Assembly: GCA_003282445.1 (NCBI GenBank)
Contig: QBZE01000001.1
Span: 275,663 to 339,662, forward strand
Direction of reading: 5' to 3'
Origin: OCS155 cluster bacterium AG-333-G23
GTDB taxonomy: Bacteria > Actinomycetota > Acidimicrobiia > Actinomarinales > Actinomarinaceae
Length of the DNA stretch: 64,000 bases
Positions 34,814-42,634 of this stretch are shown here, piece by piece (the first letter of the stretch is position 1; every line of letters begins with the position of its first letter). The position numbers and the translations under genes are program-made. The notes below the pieces were generated by a model. The model had not been told where the DNA came from, did not search any database, and saw only the letters and a list, made by a program, of their open reading frames with translations.

Positions 34814-37630
34814 ATGGTAAATATAGGTAGCGGTAATAATTCAGACAGAAGAGGTCTATCCTTTGTAATTTTTATTGGAATTATCGGATTCTCAATTGCT
34901 AGAGGAGTAGCTACATTCTTTACTAATTATTTATGGTTTGATTCAATTAATTTAAACAGTGTATGGGTCAAAATACTCTTAACAAGAATTGGCTTGGTAG
35001 GAGTTACTTCTTTAATTGCATTTTTATTTATTTTTATAAATCTTAGATTAGCTACCAGGGCAACTCCTGTTATGGATATATTCGAAGCCTTTGATTCAGA
35101 AGATCCGTTAGCAAGATTTAGAAGCTGGGTAAGTGAAAGATTTGCAAGATTTAGATTAACAGGTGCTATCGCACTTTCACTTTTTCTAGGCGGAGGTGCT
35201 TCATCGTTATGGGAACAAGTTTTACTGTTTCTTAATAAAGAAGATTTTAATATACTCGATCCTGTTTTTGGATATGACGTATCAAGTTACGTATATGGAT
35301 TACCCCTTTACAGATTATTTATCTCTTGGGGTTTTCAGTTAGTAATTATTACTTCCTTAATTGTTGTTTTGTACTTTATAGCAACCGGTGCAATGCAGTT
35401 AAGACCTGGAAGACTTCCTGATGTAAGTAGTGGGGGTAAAGCACACCTTTCTGTATTGCTAGCTTTTATAGCATTGTTAAAAGCAGGTGCTTACAGACTT
35501 GATGCATTAGAGCTACTTTATTCACCTAGAGGAAAAGTTTTTGGTGCAAGCTATACAGATGTAACAGCCCATTTACCTGCTTTAAATTTATTAGTGTTAA
35601 TTTCAGTATTTGGTGCAATTTTACTTCTTGTAAACATAAGAAGAAGAGGTTGGCTATTACCAGCAACTGCGATTGGTCTCTGGTTGGCAGTTTCTATAAT
35701 AGTAGGTGGACTTGTTCCCGCTGCTATTCAAAGGTTTAGAGTTCTTCCTGATGAATTAAATAAGGAACTTCCTTATGTTGAAGAACATATTAACTATACA
35801 CGCATTGCCTATGGATTAGATGAAATAGAGGAGAGGCCTTTTGAAGCTTCCTCATCACTTTCTCAGAGTGATATAAATGATAATTCACAAACAGTGGACA
35901 ATATAAGACTCTGGGATCCAACAGTGCTAGCTGAAACATATAGTCAGCTTCAAGAAATTAGAGCTTATTACGCCCTTAAAGAAGTTGATGTTGATAGATA
36001 TGTTATTGATGGAAAATTAACACAGGTGATGGTTTCTGCTCGAGAGCTTGATCAAACTAATTTGCCGGCCCAAGGTTGGGTTAATCAAAGGCTTCAATAC
36101 ACACATGGTTTTGGAGTTGTATTTAGTCCAGCAAATGCAGTTGCGAGTCAAGGACAACCAGATTTTTATGTTAAAGGGGTTCCAGCCAGCACATCAGTTG
36201 CAGAATTAACAGTTGAACAACCTAGGATATATTTTGGAGAATCAGCAGAATCTTCTGAGTATGTAGTGGTGAACTCACTACAGGATGAAGTAGATTACCC
36301 TCTTTCGACTGAAGGACAGTCTGTTGCCTATACAAATTATTCTGGTGATGGTGGAGTAAGCATTGGGTCCTTCTTCAAAAGGCTTGGTTTTGCTTTAAGA
36401 TATAGTGAGTTAAATTTATTAATTTCTAATCAATTAAGTGACACTTCAAAATTAATTATGGAAAGAAATGTAATTTCTAGAGTCAAAAAAGCGGCTCCAT
36501 TCCTTTATACAGATAACGATCCATATCTAGCCCTTATTGATGGAGATTTATTTTGGATAATTGATATGTACACAATTAGTGATAGATACCCATATGCACA
36601 GCCAGCTGATAGTGGAAGAATTAATGAAAGATCAGGATTGCCAGTTAACTTCAATTACATTAGAAACTCTGTAAAAGCTGTTGTAAATGCTTATGACGGA
36701 ACAATGGATTTCTATGTTTTTGATGAAACCGATCCATTAATTAAATCTTATTCAAAAATATTCCCAGCAATGTTTAATGATAAATCTGACATGAGTGCTA
36801 GCTTACTTGATCACATTAGATATCCAGAAGACTTGTTTACTGTTCAATCTGATATGTATAGAGATTATCATATGATTGATCCAAGAGTATTTTATGCTGA
36901 TGAAGATCCTTGGGTTATTCCGACAGATTCTTCTACAACCCCTAGAGTTGCAACACTTCGTGGGGAATTTACAGAGATAGGTTTCAAGCCTATGTTGCCA
37001 TATTATTTATTAATGACGTTACCAGGTGAGCAAGATTTAAGTTATCTAATATTTCAACCATTTAATCCTGAAAACAGACCGAATATGCAATCATTTTTAG
37101 TTGCCGACGCTGATCCAGAAAATTATGGAGAATTAATTGACTTTAGATTACCAAAAGGCGAGTTCGTAGATGGACCGTCACAAGTTGCGACAAGAATAAA
37201 TCAAGATCCAGATATATCACAAATTTTTACGCTTCTTGATCAACAGGGTTCAAGTGTTATTAAAGGTAATCTTTTTGTTGTTCCAATTAACCAATCAGTT
37301 CTCTACTATCAACCAATTTACTTACAAGGTGAACAGAATCCGTTGCCAGAATTCAAGTTTGTAGTTGTAGTATTTCAAGATAGAATTTTGATGGCTGAAT
37401 CATTGGGTGAAGCATTGGAAGGTATATTTGGCGATATAGACTTTGATACATCTGTAAAAGAAGATGATGATCCAGATGCCAATCCAATTGATTTATTAAA
37501 CAAAGCTAACTCAGCTTTTAGGCAAGCTCAAGAAGAACTTAAAAATGGAAATCTTGGAAAATATCAAGATTTAATTAAGAAAGCAGAAGAGTTCGTTTCA
37601 CTGGCTATTGAAATATTAAACGAAAAATAA
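34814..37630 (+). CDS. UPF0182 family membrane protein
   Basis: A 938-residue protein with a multi-helix N-terminal membrane region (about the first 310 residues, seven hydrophobic segments including LFLGGGASSLWEQ) and a large extracytoplasmic C-terminal part. Conserved UPF0182 features include NYLWFDSI early, RPGRLPDVSSGGKAHLS, PYVEEHINYTRIAYGLD, RLWDPTVLAETYSQLQEIR and FVDGPSQVATRINQDPDIS. The last 60 residues are charged and partly coiled-coil-like. The family is widespread in actinobacteria but its function is not known to me. Confidence 0.93.
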   Translation: MVNIGSGNNSDRRGLSFVIFIGIIGFSIARGVATFFTNYLWFDSINLNSVWVKILLTRIGLVGVTSLIAFLFIFINLRLATRATPVMDIFEAFDSEDPLARFRSWVSERFARFRLTGAIALSLFLGGGASSLWEQVLLFLNKEDFNILDPVFGYDVSSYVYGLPLYRLFISWGFQLVIITSLIVVLYFIATGAMQLRPGRLPDVSSGGKAHLSVLLAFIALLKAGAYRLDALELLYSPRGKVFGASYTDVTAHLPALNLLVLISVFGAILLLVNIRRRGWLLPATAIGLWLAVSIIVGGLVPAAIQRFRVLPDELNKELPYVEEHINYTRIAYGLDEIEERPFEASSSLSQSDINDNSQTVDNIRLWDPTVLAETYSQLQEIRAYYALKEVDVDRYVIDGKLTQVMVSARELDQTNLPAQGWVNQRLQYTHGFGVVFSPANAVASQGQPDFYVKGVPASTSVAELTVEQPRIYFGESAESSEYVVVNSLQDEVDYPLSTEGQSVAYTNYSGDGGVSIGSFFKRLGFALRYSELNLLISNQLSDTSKLIMERNVISRVKKAAPFLYTDNDPYLALIDGDLFWIIDMYTISDRYPYAQPADSGRINERSGLPVNFNYIRNSVKAVVNAYDGTMDFYVFDETDPLIKSYSKIFPAMFNDKSDMSASLLDHIRYPEDLFTVQSDMYRDYHMIDPRVFYADEDPWVIPTDSSTTPRVATLRGEFTEIGFKPMLPYYLLMTLPGEQDLSYLIFQPFNPENRPNMQSFLVADADPENYGELIDFRLPKGEFVDGPSQVATRINQDPDISQIFTLLDQQGSSVIKGNLFVVPINQSVLYYQPIYLQGEQNPLPEFKFVVVVFQDRILMAESLGEALEGIFGDIDFDTSVKEDDDPDANPIDLLNKANSAFRQAQEELKNGNLGKYQDLIKKAEEFVSLAIEILNEK

Positions 37631-37674
37631 AATAGCTTGAGTTTAGATATTATTTAATTACTATTGATATTCAG

Positions 37675-37751
37675 CGCGGGGTGGAGCAGTCTGGTAGCTC
37701 GCTGGGCTCATAACCCAGAGGTCGTAGGTTCAAATCCTACCCCCGCTACCA
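37675..37751 (+). tRNA. tRNA-fMet (CAT), initiator
   Basis: A 77-base cloverleaf with anticodon CAT in CTGGGCTCATAACCCAG. The three consecutive G-C pairs of the anticodon stem (GGG/CCC) and the unpaired first acceptor position (C1 with T72) mark it as the initiator. The terminal CCA is encoded, unlike in the six other tRNA genes of this window. Confidence 0.95.
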
Positions 37752-37753
37752 TT

Positions 37754-37891
37754 TCATCTGATAAAAAAGTCTATTATTCTTTTTCTACCAGTTGATGCAG
37801 CTAAGAGCTTTAGAGTAAATATACCCATTCCTCCAAGAAAAGATAAGATACCTCCAATTAATATAATTCTCCAAAATAGTATCTGATCCAT
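37754..37891 (-). CDS. Small single-helix membrane protein (45 aa), hypothetical
   Basis: A short frame encoding 45 residues: a hydrophobic helix at about 5-30 with glycine pairs (LIGGILSFLGG), followed by a basic end (STGRKRIIDFFIR). This is the profile of a real small membrane protein with its C-terminus inside. It follows the TlpA-like gene on the same strand after 32 bases and ends three bases beyond the tRNA. No homologue is recognised; existence depends on conservation. Confidence 0.4.
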   Translation of the reverse strand: MDQILFWRIILIGGILSFLGGMGIFTLKLLAASTGRKRIIDFFIR

Positions 37892-37923
37892 ATTTTGATT
37901 ATAGACTTATATGAAATAAATTT

Positions 37924-38418
37924 TTAACCTGAATAAGCAGAAATTAGATCATAAGTGATTGGACCACTGTAACTCTTAAGAACCTTATAATTCTTATCTA
38001 ATAACAAAGTTGTTGGAATTCCATTCCAAGAAAATTTTGTAAGTATCATTTCTACATTTTCTTGTTTCAAAATATTTTGATAGTTTAATTCATATTCGTT
38101 AATAAATTCTTTACCGTTATTTTCAGAATCATCTACTAACAAACCTAAGACATAATAGAGATTGCTATCAGATAACTCTTTTAAATGTTCAACTTCCTCG
38201 ATGCATGGTGTACACCAGCTCGCCCATAGGTTTAAAATAATGTATTCTTCATTTTCTAATTTGATATCTACTTCATTATTTTCATTAATAACTGAGAGAT
38301 TAATTCCATTATTAACATTGATACTTACATCTTCAACAATGTTTTCTGGTTTGTAATTAACATATACAGCTGACATAAGCAACAAAAGAATGAAAAGTAC
38401 AAAATTTCTTTTTAACAT
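37924..38418 (-). CDS. TlpA/ResA-like membrane-anchored thioredoxin
   Basis: Extracytoplasmic thiol-disulfide oxidoreductase. Signal anchor at residues 6-21, then a thioredoxin fold with active site WCTPC (Cys69, Cys72) in ILNLWASWCTPC and the cis-Pro region NGIPTTLLLDKNYKV. The 164-residue length fits TlpA/ResA/CcmG-like proteins used in cytochrome c maturation or envelope redox control. No cytochrome genes lie beside it, so the partner is unknown. Confidence 0.88.
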   Translation of the reverse strand: MLKRNFVLFILLLLMSAVYVNYKPENIVEDVSINVNNGINLSVINENNEVDIKLENEEYIILNLWASWCTPCIEEVEHLKELSDSNLYYVLGLLVDDSENNGKEFINEYELNYQNILKQENVEMILTKFSWNGIPTTLLLDKNYKVLKSYSGPITYDLISAYSG

Positions 38419-38438
38419 AACTTCAATTTAATAAAGTA

Positions 38439-39488
38439 ATGAACATAAAATACATATGTATGGAAATTGGAAAATTATTTTACCCAGGTTTTAATCGTTC
38501 TTTTGAAGAACTTTCTTCAATTGAAGTAAAAAATGAAAATTTGATTGAAATAGCTGACTTTACTGATATTGAATGGGTTCGCTCTGCAATTAGAGAGCTA
38601 ATTAATGAACAAAATAGCGATATAGAAGTTACCTTTAAGGAACCAACCGAAGAAGATATATTACAAGTAAGTAAAATCGTAGGCGCTGATAAGACACCTG
38701 ATGAAGCAAAAAATGAATTCAATACTGGTAAACGCATAATTGGAATTGCATCTGGTAAGGGTGGAGTTGGTAAATCAACCATTACTTCATTACTTGCTTT
38801 AGCTTTCTCTGAGCAAGGTAAAAAAGTTGGGATTCTTGATGCTGATATTTGGGGATTCTCCATACCTAAAATGCTGGGAGCAAAATTTCCACCTATTCCA
38901 TTTAATAACAGAATATTCCCATCAAAGATAAACAAACTAAACGTAATTTCTATGGAGTATTTTGTTAAACAAGATGAAGCTGTAATTTGGAGAGGGCCAA
39001 TGCTCCATAAAGCTATTGAACAATTCCTATATGAAGTCTTATGGCAAGACATCGACGTATTATTAATTGATATGCCTCCAGGCACAGGAGATGTATCGAT
39101 ATCTCTTTCACAGTTTTTAAATTTTTATGAGACAATTATTCTTACTACACCTCAGTCAAACGCAACAGTGGTTGCTGAAAGAGCTGGAATAATGTCAAGA
39201 AAAGTCAACTCAAGCATAATTGGTGTAATTGAAAATATGTCACATATTGAATTAGGTGATTCTAAACTTTATCCTTTTGGAAAAGGTGGTGGAGAAGTAT
39301 TATCTGAAAACCTCGAAGCCCCTTTAATAGGACAGCTACCTTTAATTGAGGATGTATCAAAATTATCTGAAAAAGGAAGATTGAATGATTTTATTAAAGA
39401 TGACTTATTTAAAAATGTTTTAGATCTTGCAGAATCAATAAATAAAATTGGACCAAAGAAAAAACCGATCAGTTTAAAAGTAAAATAA
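38439..39488 (+). CDS. mrp: Mrp/NBP35-family Fe-S cluster carrier ATPase
   Basis: P-loop ATPase for Fe-S cluster transfer. The N-terminal region (about 1-85) resembles an MIP18/DUF59 domain; the ATPase domain starts with GIASGKGGVGKST (deviant Walker A) and has GILDADIWGFSIPKMLG, IWRGPMLHKAIEQF, DMPPGTGDVSISLSQ and IGVIENMSHIEL. The C-terminal CxxC used for cluster binding in many Mrp proteins is absent here (GDSKLYPFGKGGG). Start could be ATG 38439 or ATG 38460, seven residues later. Confidence 0.9.
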   Translation: MNIKYICMEIGKLFYPGFNRSFEELSSIEVKNENLIEIADFTDIEWVRSAIRELINEQNSDIEVTFKEPTEEDILQVSKIVGADKTPDEAKNEFNTGKRIIGIASGKGGVGKSTITSLLALAFSEQGKKVGILDADIWGFSIPKMLGAKFPPIPFNNRIFPSKINKLNVISMEYFVKQDEAVIWRGPMLHKAIEQFLYEVLWQDIDVLLIDMPPGTGDVSISLSQFLNFYETIILTTPQSNATVVAERAGIMSRKVNSSIIGVIENMSHIELGDSKLYPFGKGGGEVLSENLEAPLIGQLPLIEDVSKLSEKGRLNDFIKDDLFKNVLDLAESINKIGPKKKPISLKVK

Positions 39489-39489
39489 G

Positions 39490-40251
39490 TTAATTTACCA
39501 GACAAAGAGCTGACAAAGCTAAACAATAAAAACCAAAATATTTTAATTTTGCATTCAAAGTGAAATTTACCAATATATTGATTGCTAGAAGCCCGGCAGC
39601 AAATGAAACAATAGCAGGAATAATCATTTCAGGATTAAAAGCAAAAGAGGATTTTACAAAAGTAAGTAGCCAAGCACCAAATATCGTTGGAAGTCCTAGA
39701 AGGAGAGAGAAATATATTGCTTCAGATTTTTTTATACCTAGGTAGAGAGCAACTATTAATGTAATGCCAGACCTTGACACTCCTGGAACTAAAGCTACAG
39801 CCTGGGCTAGGCCAATGTAGAAAGCTTGTTTTGAATTTATATTTTCAAATAAGACACTCCCATCTTCTTCATTTTTTTTATTAAATTCATAGGACAGCAA
39901 TAGAGAAGCAAATCCTAAATAAGCAATACCAATAATTGTTAGTAAGTTATCACTATTATCAATCACCTCTTGTATAGGAGAAAATAGACCAATTATTACC
40001 GCAGGCACTATTGCAATTAAAATTGTCTTCATAGTGTGATTAAGGTTATTTTTATTATTAAAGGTCTGAGATAATCTGTCTTTATAAAACACAATTATTG
40101 AAAATAAAGTACCAATATGTAGAAAAGCTATATCATTTGTATTTAAATTTATTGAATCTGAGAGTGTATCAAATATAACTAGATGTCCACTTGATGAAAT
40201 GGGAAGAAATTCAGTGATTCCCTGTATTATTCCAATAATTATCTCATTCAT
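39490..40251 (-). CDS. uppP: Undecaprenyl-diphosphatase
   Basis: Membrane enzyme (BacA family) that recycles the cell-wall lipid carrier undecaprenyl diphosphate. The signatures GITEFLPISSSGHLVI near the N-terminus and PGVSRSGITLIVALYLG in the middle contain the catalytic Glu, Ser and Arg residues. The 253-residue length is close to normal. It starts three bases after the stop of the small gene at 40255-40410, suggesting co-transcription. Confidence 0.94.
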   Translation of the reverse strand: MNEIIIGIIQGITEFLPISSSGHLVIFDTLSDSINLNTNDIAFLHIGTLFSIIVFYKDRLSQTFNNKNNLNHTMKTILIAIVPAVIIGLFSPIQEVIDNSDNLLTIIGIAYLGFASLLLSYEFNKKNEEDGSVLFENINSKQAFYIGLAQAVALVPGVSRSGITLIVALYLGIKKSEAIYFSLLLGLPTIFGAWLLTFVKSSFAFNPEMIIPAIVSFAAGLLAINILVNFTLNAKLKYFGFYCLALSALCLVN

Positions 40252-40254
40252 CTT

Positions 40255-40410
40255 CTATTTAATACTAGCTAAATGCCAACCGTTACATTTCATGCAACTA
40301 TAAATGCTAAATTTCTTTTTATGCTCAGATTCTGCCCATCCACGTTCTTTTCTTGCTTCGATTTCAGAAAAAAAGGTTTTTTTCTCTTTGCAACTTTCCA
40401 TATTATTCAT
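40255..40410 (-). CDS. Small Cys-rich protein with CxxC-x2-WHL motif (51 aa)
   Basis: A 51-residue frame beginning ATG at 40410. Cys7 is followed by a charged helical segment and then YSCMKCNGWHLASIK at the end (Cys39, Cys42, then Trp-His-Leu). The C...YxCxxCxxWHL pattern recurs in small actinobacterial proteins that I recall as zinc-ribbon-like and mostly unannotated. Its stop lies three bases before the uppP ATG, which argues for a real operon gene. Zinc binding is inferred from Cys/His spacing. Confidence 0.65.
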   Translation of the reverse strand: MNNMESCKEKKTFFSEIEARKERGWAESEHKKKFSIYSCMKCNGWHLASIK

Positions 40411-40474
40411 TACTTATTAACAATAAATTAAAAAATGTAATAAAAACTAATATTATTTTTTTTAATTAAACTCT

Positions 40475-41086
40475 ATGTTTATGAATATCGGTTTAGTTAT
40501 ATTAAGTTATTTAATGGGTTCAATTAACTTTGCTTACTTAGTAGCAAGATTTAAAGGTGTAAATATCCAAGATTTAGGTAGCGGGAACCCGGGATCTTCT
40601 AATGTATTAAGAACAATGGGTAAATCATATGCAATCATTGTTCTAATTGGCGATATCTTGAAGGGTTTTATTCCTGTAATTATCGGTTTAAATTATGACT
40701 ATTCATTGATACTGGGATTTGTTGCTGTTATCGGGCATTGTTTTCCTATTTTTTATAAATTTAGAGGAGGTAAAGGCGTAGCAACTTATTTTGGTGTTTA
40801 TTTAGCATTTATTTTCAATCATCCTGATGCATTTAGCCTAGATATCCCTTACTTTAAAGTTAATTTAGTTCTCCTCTTCATAATTTTATATTTTGGTTTA
40901 ATGAAAGTATTTAGAATATCTGCACTTGCAAGCCTAACATCCATAACATTGGCTGGTTTTACAGTAATTTATTCTATAAATGATTCATTTACAATAACGT
41001 ATCAAGTTTTTATTATTCTTTTAATTTTTTATCAGCATCGAGAAAATCTCCAGAGATTATTGAAAGGTGAAGAAAATAAATTCTGA
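40475..41086 (+). CDS. plsY: Acyl-phosphate:glycerol-3-phosphate acyltransferase
   Basis: Membrane enzyme for the first acylation of phospholipid synthesis from acyl-phosphate. LMGSINFAYLVARF, GSGNPGSSNVLRTMGK and the GHCFPIFYKFRGGKGVATYFG motif are all diagnostic of PlsY, and its 203 residues are normal. It starts at ATG 40475 or ATG 40481. It complements plsC at 8608. Confidence 0.95.
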   Translation: MFMNIGLVILSYLMGSINFAYLVARFKGVNIQDLGSGNPGSSNVLRTMGKSYAIIVLIGDILKGFIPVIIGLNYDYSLILGFVAVIGHCFPIFYKFRGGKGVATYFGVYLAFIFNHPDAFSLDIPYFKVNLVLLFIILYFGLMKVFRISALASLTSITLAGFTVIYSINDSFTITYQVFIILLIFYQHRENLQRLLKGEENKF

Positions 41087-41144
41087 ATTAAAGATAATCT
41101 TTTAAAAGTAATGTAAAATTATTTTAATAAGTTGGGGCAGGGCA

Positions 41145-41510
41145 ATGAGTTCAACATTAGTTTTAATAGCTTTACTAGCATCATTATCGATGGCAGTTAT
41201 TCTGCCGGAGATGCAGATTTCAAAAAATAATACTTCATTTAATGCTGAATACGACTTCATGGTAAACAAACAGAGAAAATCATATTTAATGATAGGACTT
41301 TTCGCGGTTGCTACGTTTTTCGTTTCACTACAAACAATGAGCCTAGGACTTTTTGTTGTTCATTTAATTACAGATTGTATTTTTGGAATTTACGCATTTA
41401 TTTCTTTTCAAGTTAGAAGGTCTACTCAACTTCAGAATTCATTAAGCTCCTTTAATGATGATGTTCAGGTTGAATATGACAATGAGGAATATCTCAAAGA
41501 AGCAGTTTAA
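41145..41510 (+). CDS. Hypothetical small membrane protein
   Basis: A 121-residue protein with hydrophobic segments at about 3-20, 49-66 and 70-90 and a hydrophilic acidic tail after VRRSTQ. It has a GGGGCAGGG-type ribosome site before the ATG and lies two bases upstream of the translin-like gene, so co-transcription is likely. I do not recognise a family. Confidence 0.7.
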   Translation: MSSTLVLIALLASLSMAVILPEMQISKNNTSFNAEYDFMVNKQRKSYLMIGLFAVATFFVSLQTMSLGLFVVHLITDCIFGIYAFISFQVRRSTQLQNSLSSFNDDVQVEYDNEEYLKEAV

Positions 41511-41512
41511 CT

Positions 41513-42133
41513 TTGAAACCAGTTGAATCAATTACTAAAAGTCTTGCTAAAGAGTTAGATAAACTAAACAATATAAGAGAAGACTCCCTTAGGCTATCTC
41601 GAGAAATTATTCGATCTTGTTCAAAAAGCATAAGAAATGTTCACAGGAATGAATTAAAGGATGCAAAAACTTATTTAAAAGAAGCTGAGAAAAAAAATAC
41701 TCAGCTTAAAAATAGTTTAAAAAATTCACCAGAGTTACGTTTTGCAGGATATATTGTTGAAGCTGAAAAGGAATTGGTTGAAGCTTCTTTAGTTTATGAA
41801 TATGAATTAAATGGAGAAATACTTCCTTATAAGTCAATGGATGTTTCAGCATCTAGTTATATACAGGGTATTGGTGATGCTATTGGTGAATGGAGAAGAA
41901 AAGCTTTAGATCACTTAAGAAAATTAGACATTGAAAGTGGAGAAAAGTACCTAAAAGTTATGGAATCAGGCATGGAAGTATTAAATGAACTTGATTACCC
42001 AGATGCTTTAACAGGAGGATTGAGAAGGTACGCTGATAATGCGAGAGCATTAATTGAGCGAACTCGTTCTGATATAACAAATGCTGTTGTAAATGATTCA
42101 TTAAGAAGAGACTTATCTAAACTTAAAAAATGA
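41513..42133 (+). CDS. Translin-family protein
   Basis: An all-helical 206-residue protein. LSREIIRSCSKSIRNVHR near 28-45, the YIVEAEKELVEASLVYEY helix, SYIQGIGDAIGEWRRKALDHLR and LDYPDALTGGLRRYADNARAL are the conserved translin segments. Eukaryotic translin and its partner TRAX form RNA-binding octamers with RNase activity; the bacterial and archaeal relatives are poorly characterised. It starts with TTG, directly after the small membrane gene, and its stop overlaps the thioesterase start. Confidence 0.8.
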   Translation: MKPVESITKSLAKELDKLNNIREDSLRLSREIIRSCSKSIRNVHRNELKDAKTYLKEAEKKNTQLKNSLKNSPELRFAGYIVEAEKELVEASLVYEYELNGEILPYKSMDVSASSYIQGIGDAIGEWRRKALDHLRKLDIESGEKYLKVMESGMEVLNELDYPDALTGGLRRYADNARALIERTRSDITNAVVNDSLRRDLSKLKK

Positions 42134-42633
42134 ATTATAAATATATATCTGGAGAAGTATTACCTCTCCCTGAAGATACTCGATGGTCTGATGGCATGAA
42201 GTTACAAGATATATATCCGAACTCTTCTTTTGTAAGTGGGACCGAGAATCCAGAGGGAATGAAAATTCATCCTGTCGTAAAAAATAACATGGTACAAATT
42301 AATTACACGTTCGAAGAAAGGTTCGCGGGTGGTCCGGGTTTAGTTCATGGAGGTATTCTTGCAGCTGCGATAGATGACCTAATGGGATATGCAACAGTAA
42401 TTCATAATCATATGTGTGTAACTGCAAATCTTTCTGTTAATTACATTTCGCCGGTACCCGTTGGAGAAGAATTTGAATTATTAGCTTGGGTAACAAAGAT
42501 TGATGGAAAAAAAGTCTCAACAGAATCAATTATTAAATCAGGTGACAAAATTCATGTTGAGTCGAGTGCTTTGTTTTTAGAGATCTTAGATAATGTAGAA
42601 GAAATATTTAAGGTAGATAAAAACTATCCGTAA
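42130..42633 (+). CDS. Hotdog-fold thioesterase, PaaI-like
   Basis: Acyl-CoA thioesterase-like single hotdog domain of 167 residues. GGPGLVHGGILAAAIDDLMGYA is the hotdog helix region with the HGG motif, followed by ANLSVNYISPVPVGEEFEL, the second conserved strand pair. ATG overlaps the translin stop by four bases. Substrate unknown. It converges with the GMC oxidoreductase gene with one base between the stops. Confidence 0.85.
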   Translation: MNYKYISGEVLPLPEDTRWSDGMKLQDIYPNSSFVSGTENPEGMKIHPVVKNNMVQINYTFEERFAGGPGLVHGGILAAAIDDLMGYATVIHNHMCVTANLSVNYISPVPVGEEFELLAWVTKIDGKKVSTESIIKSGDKIHVESSALFLEILDNVEEIFKVDKNYP

Positions 42634-42634
42634 G

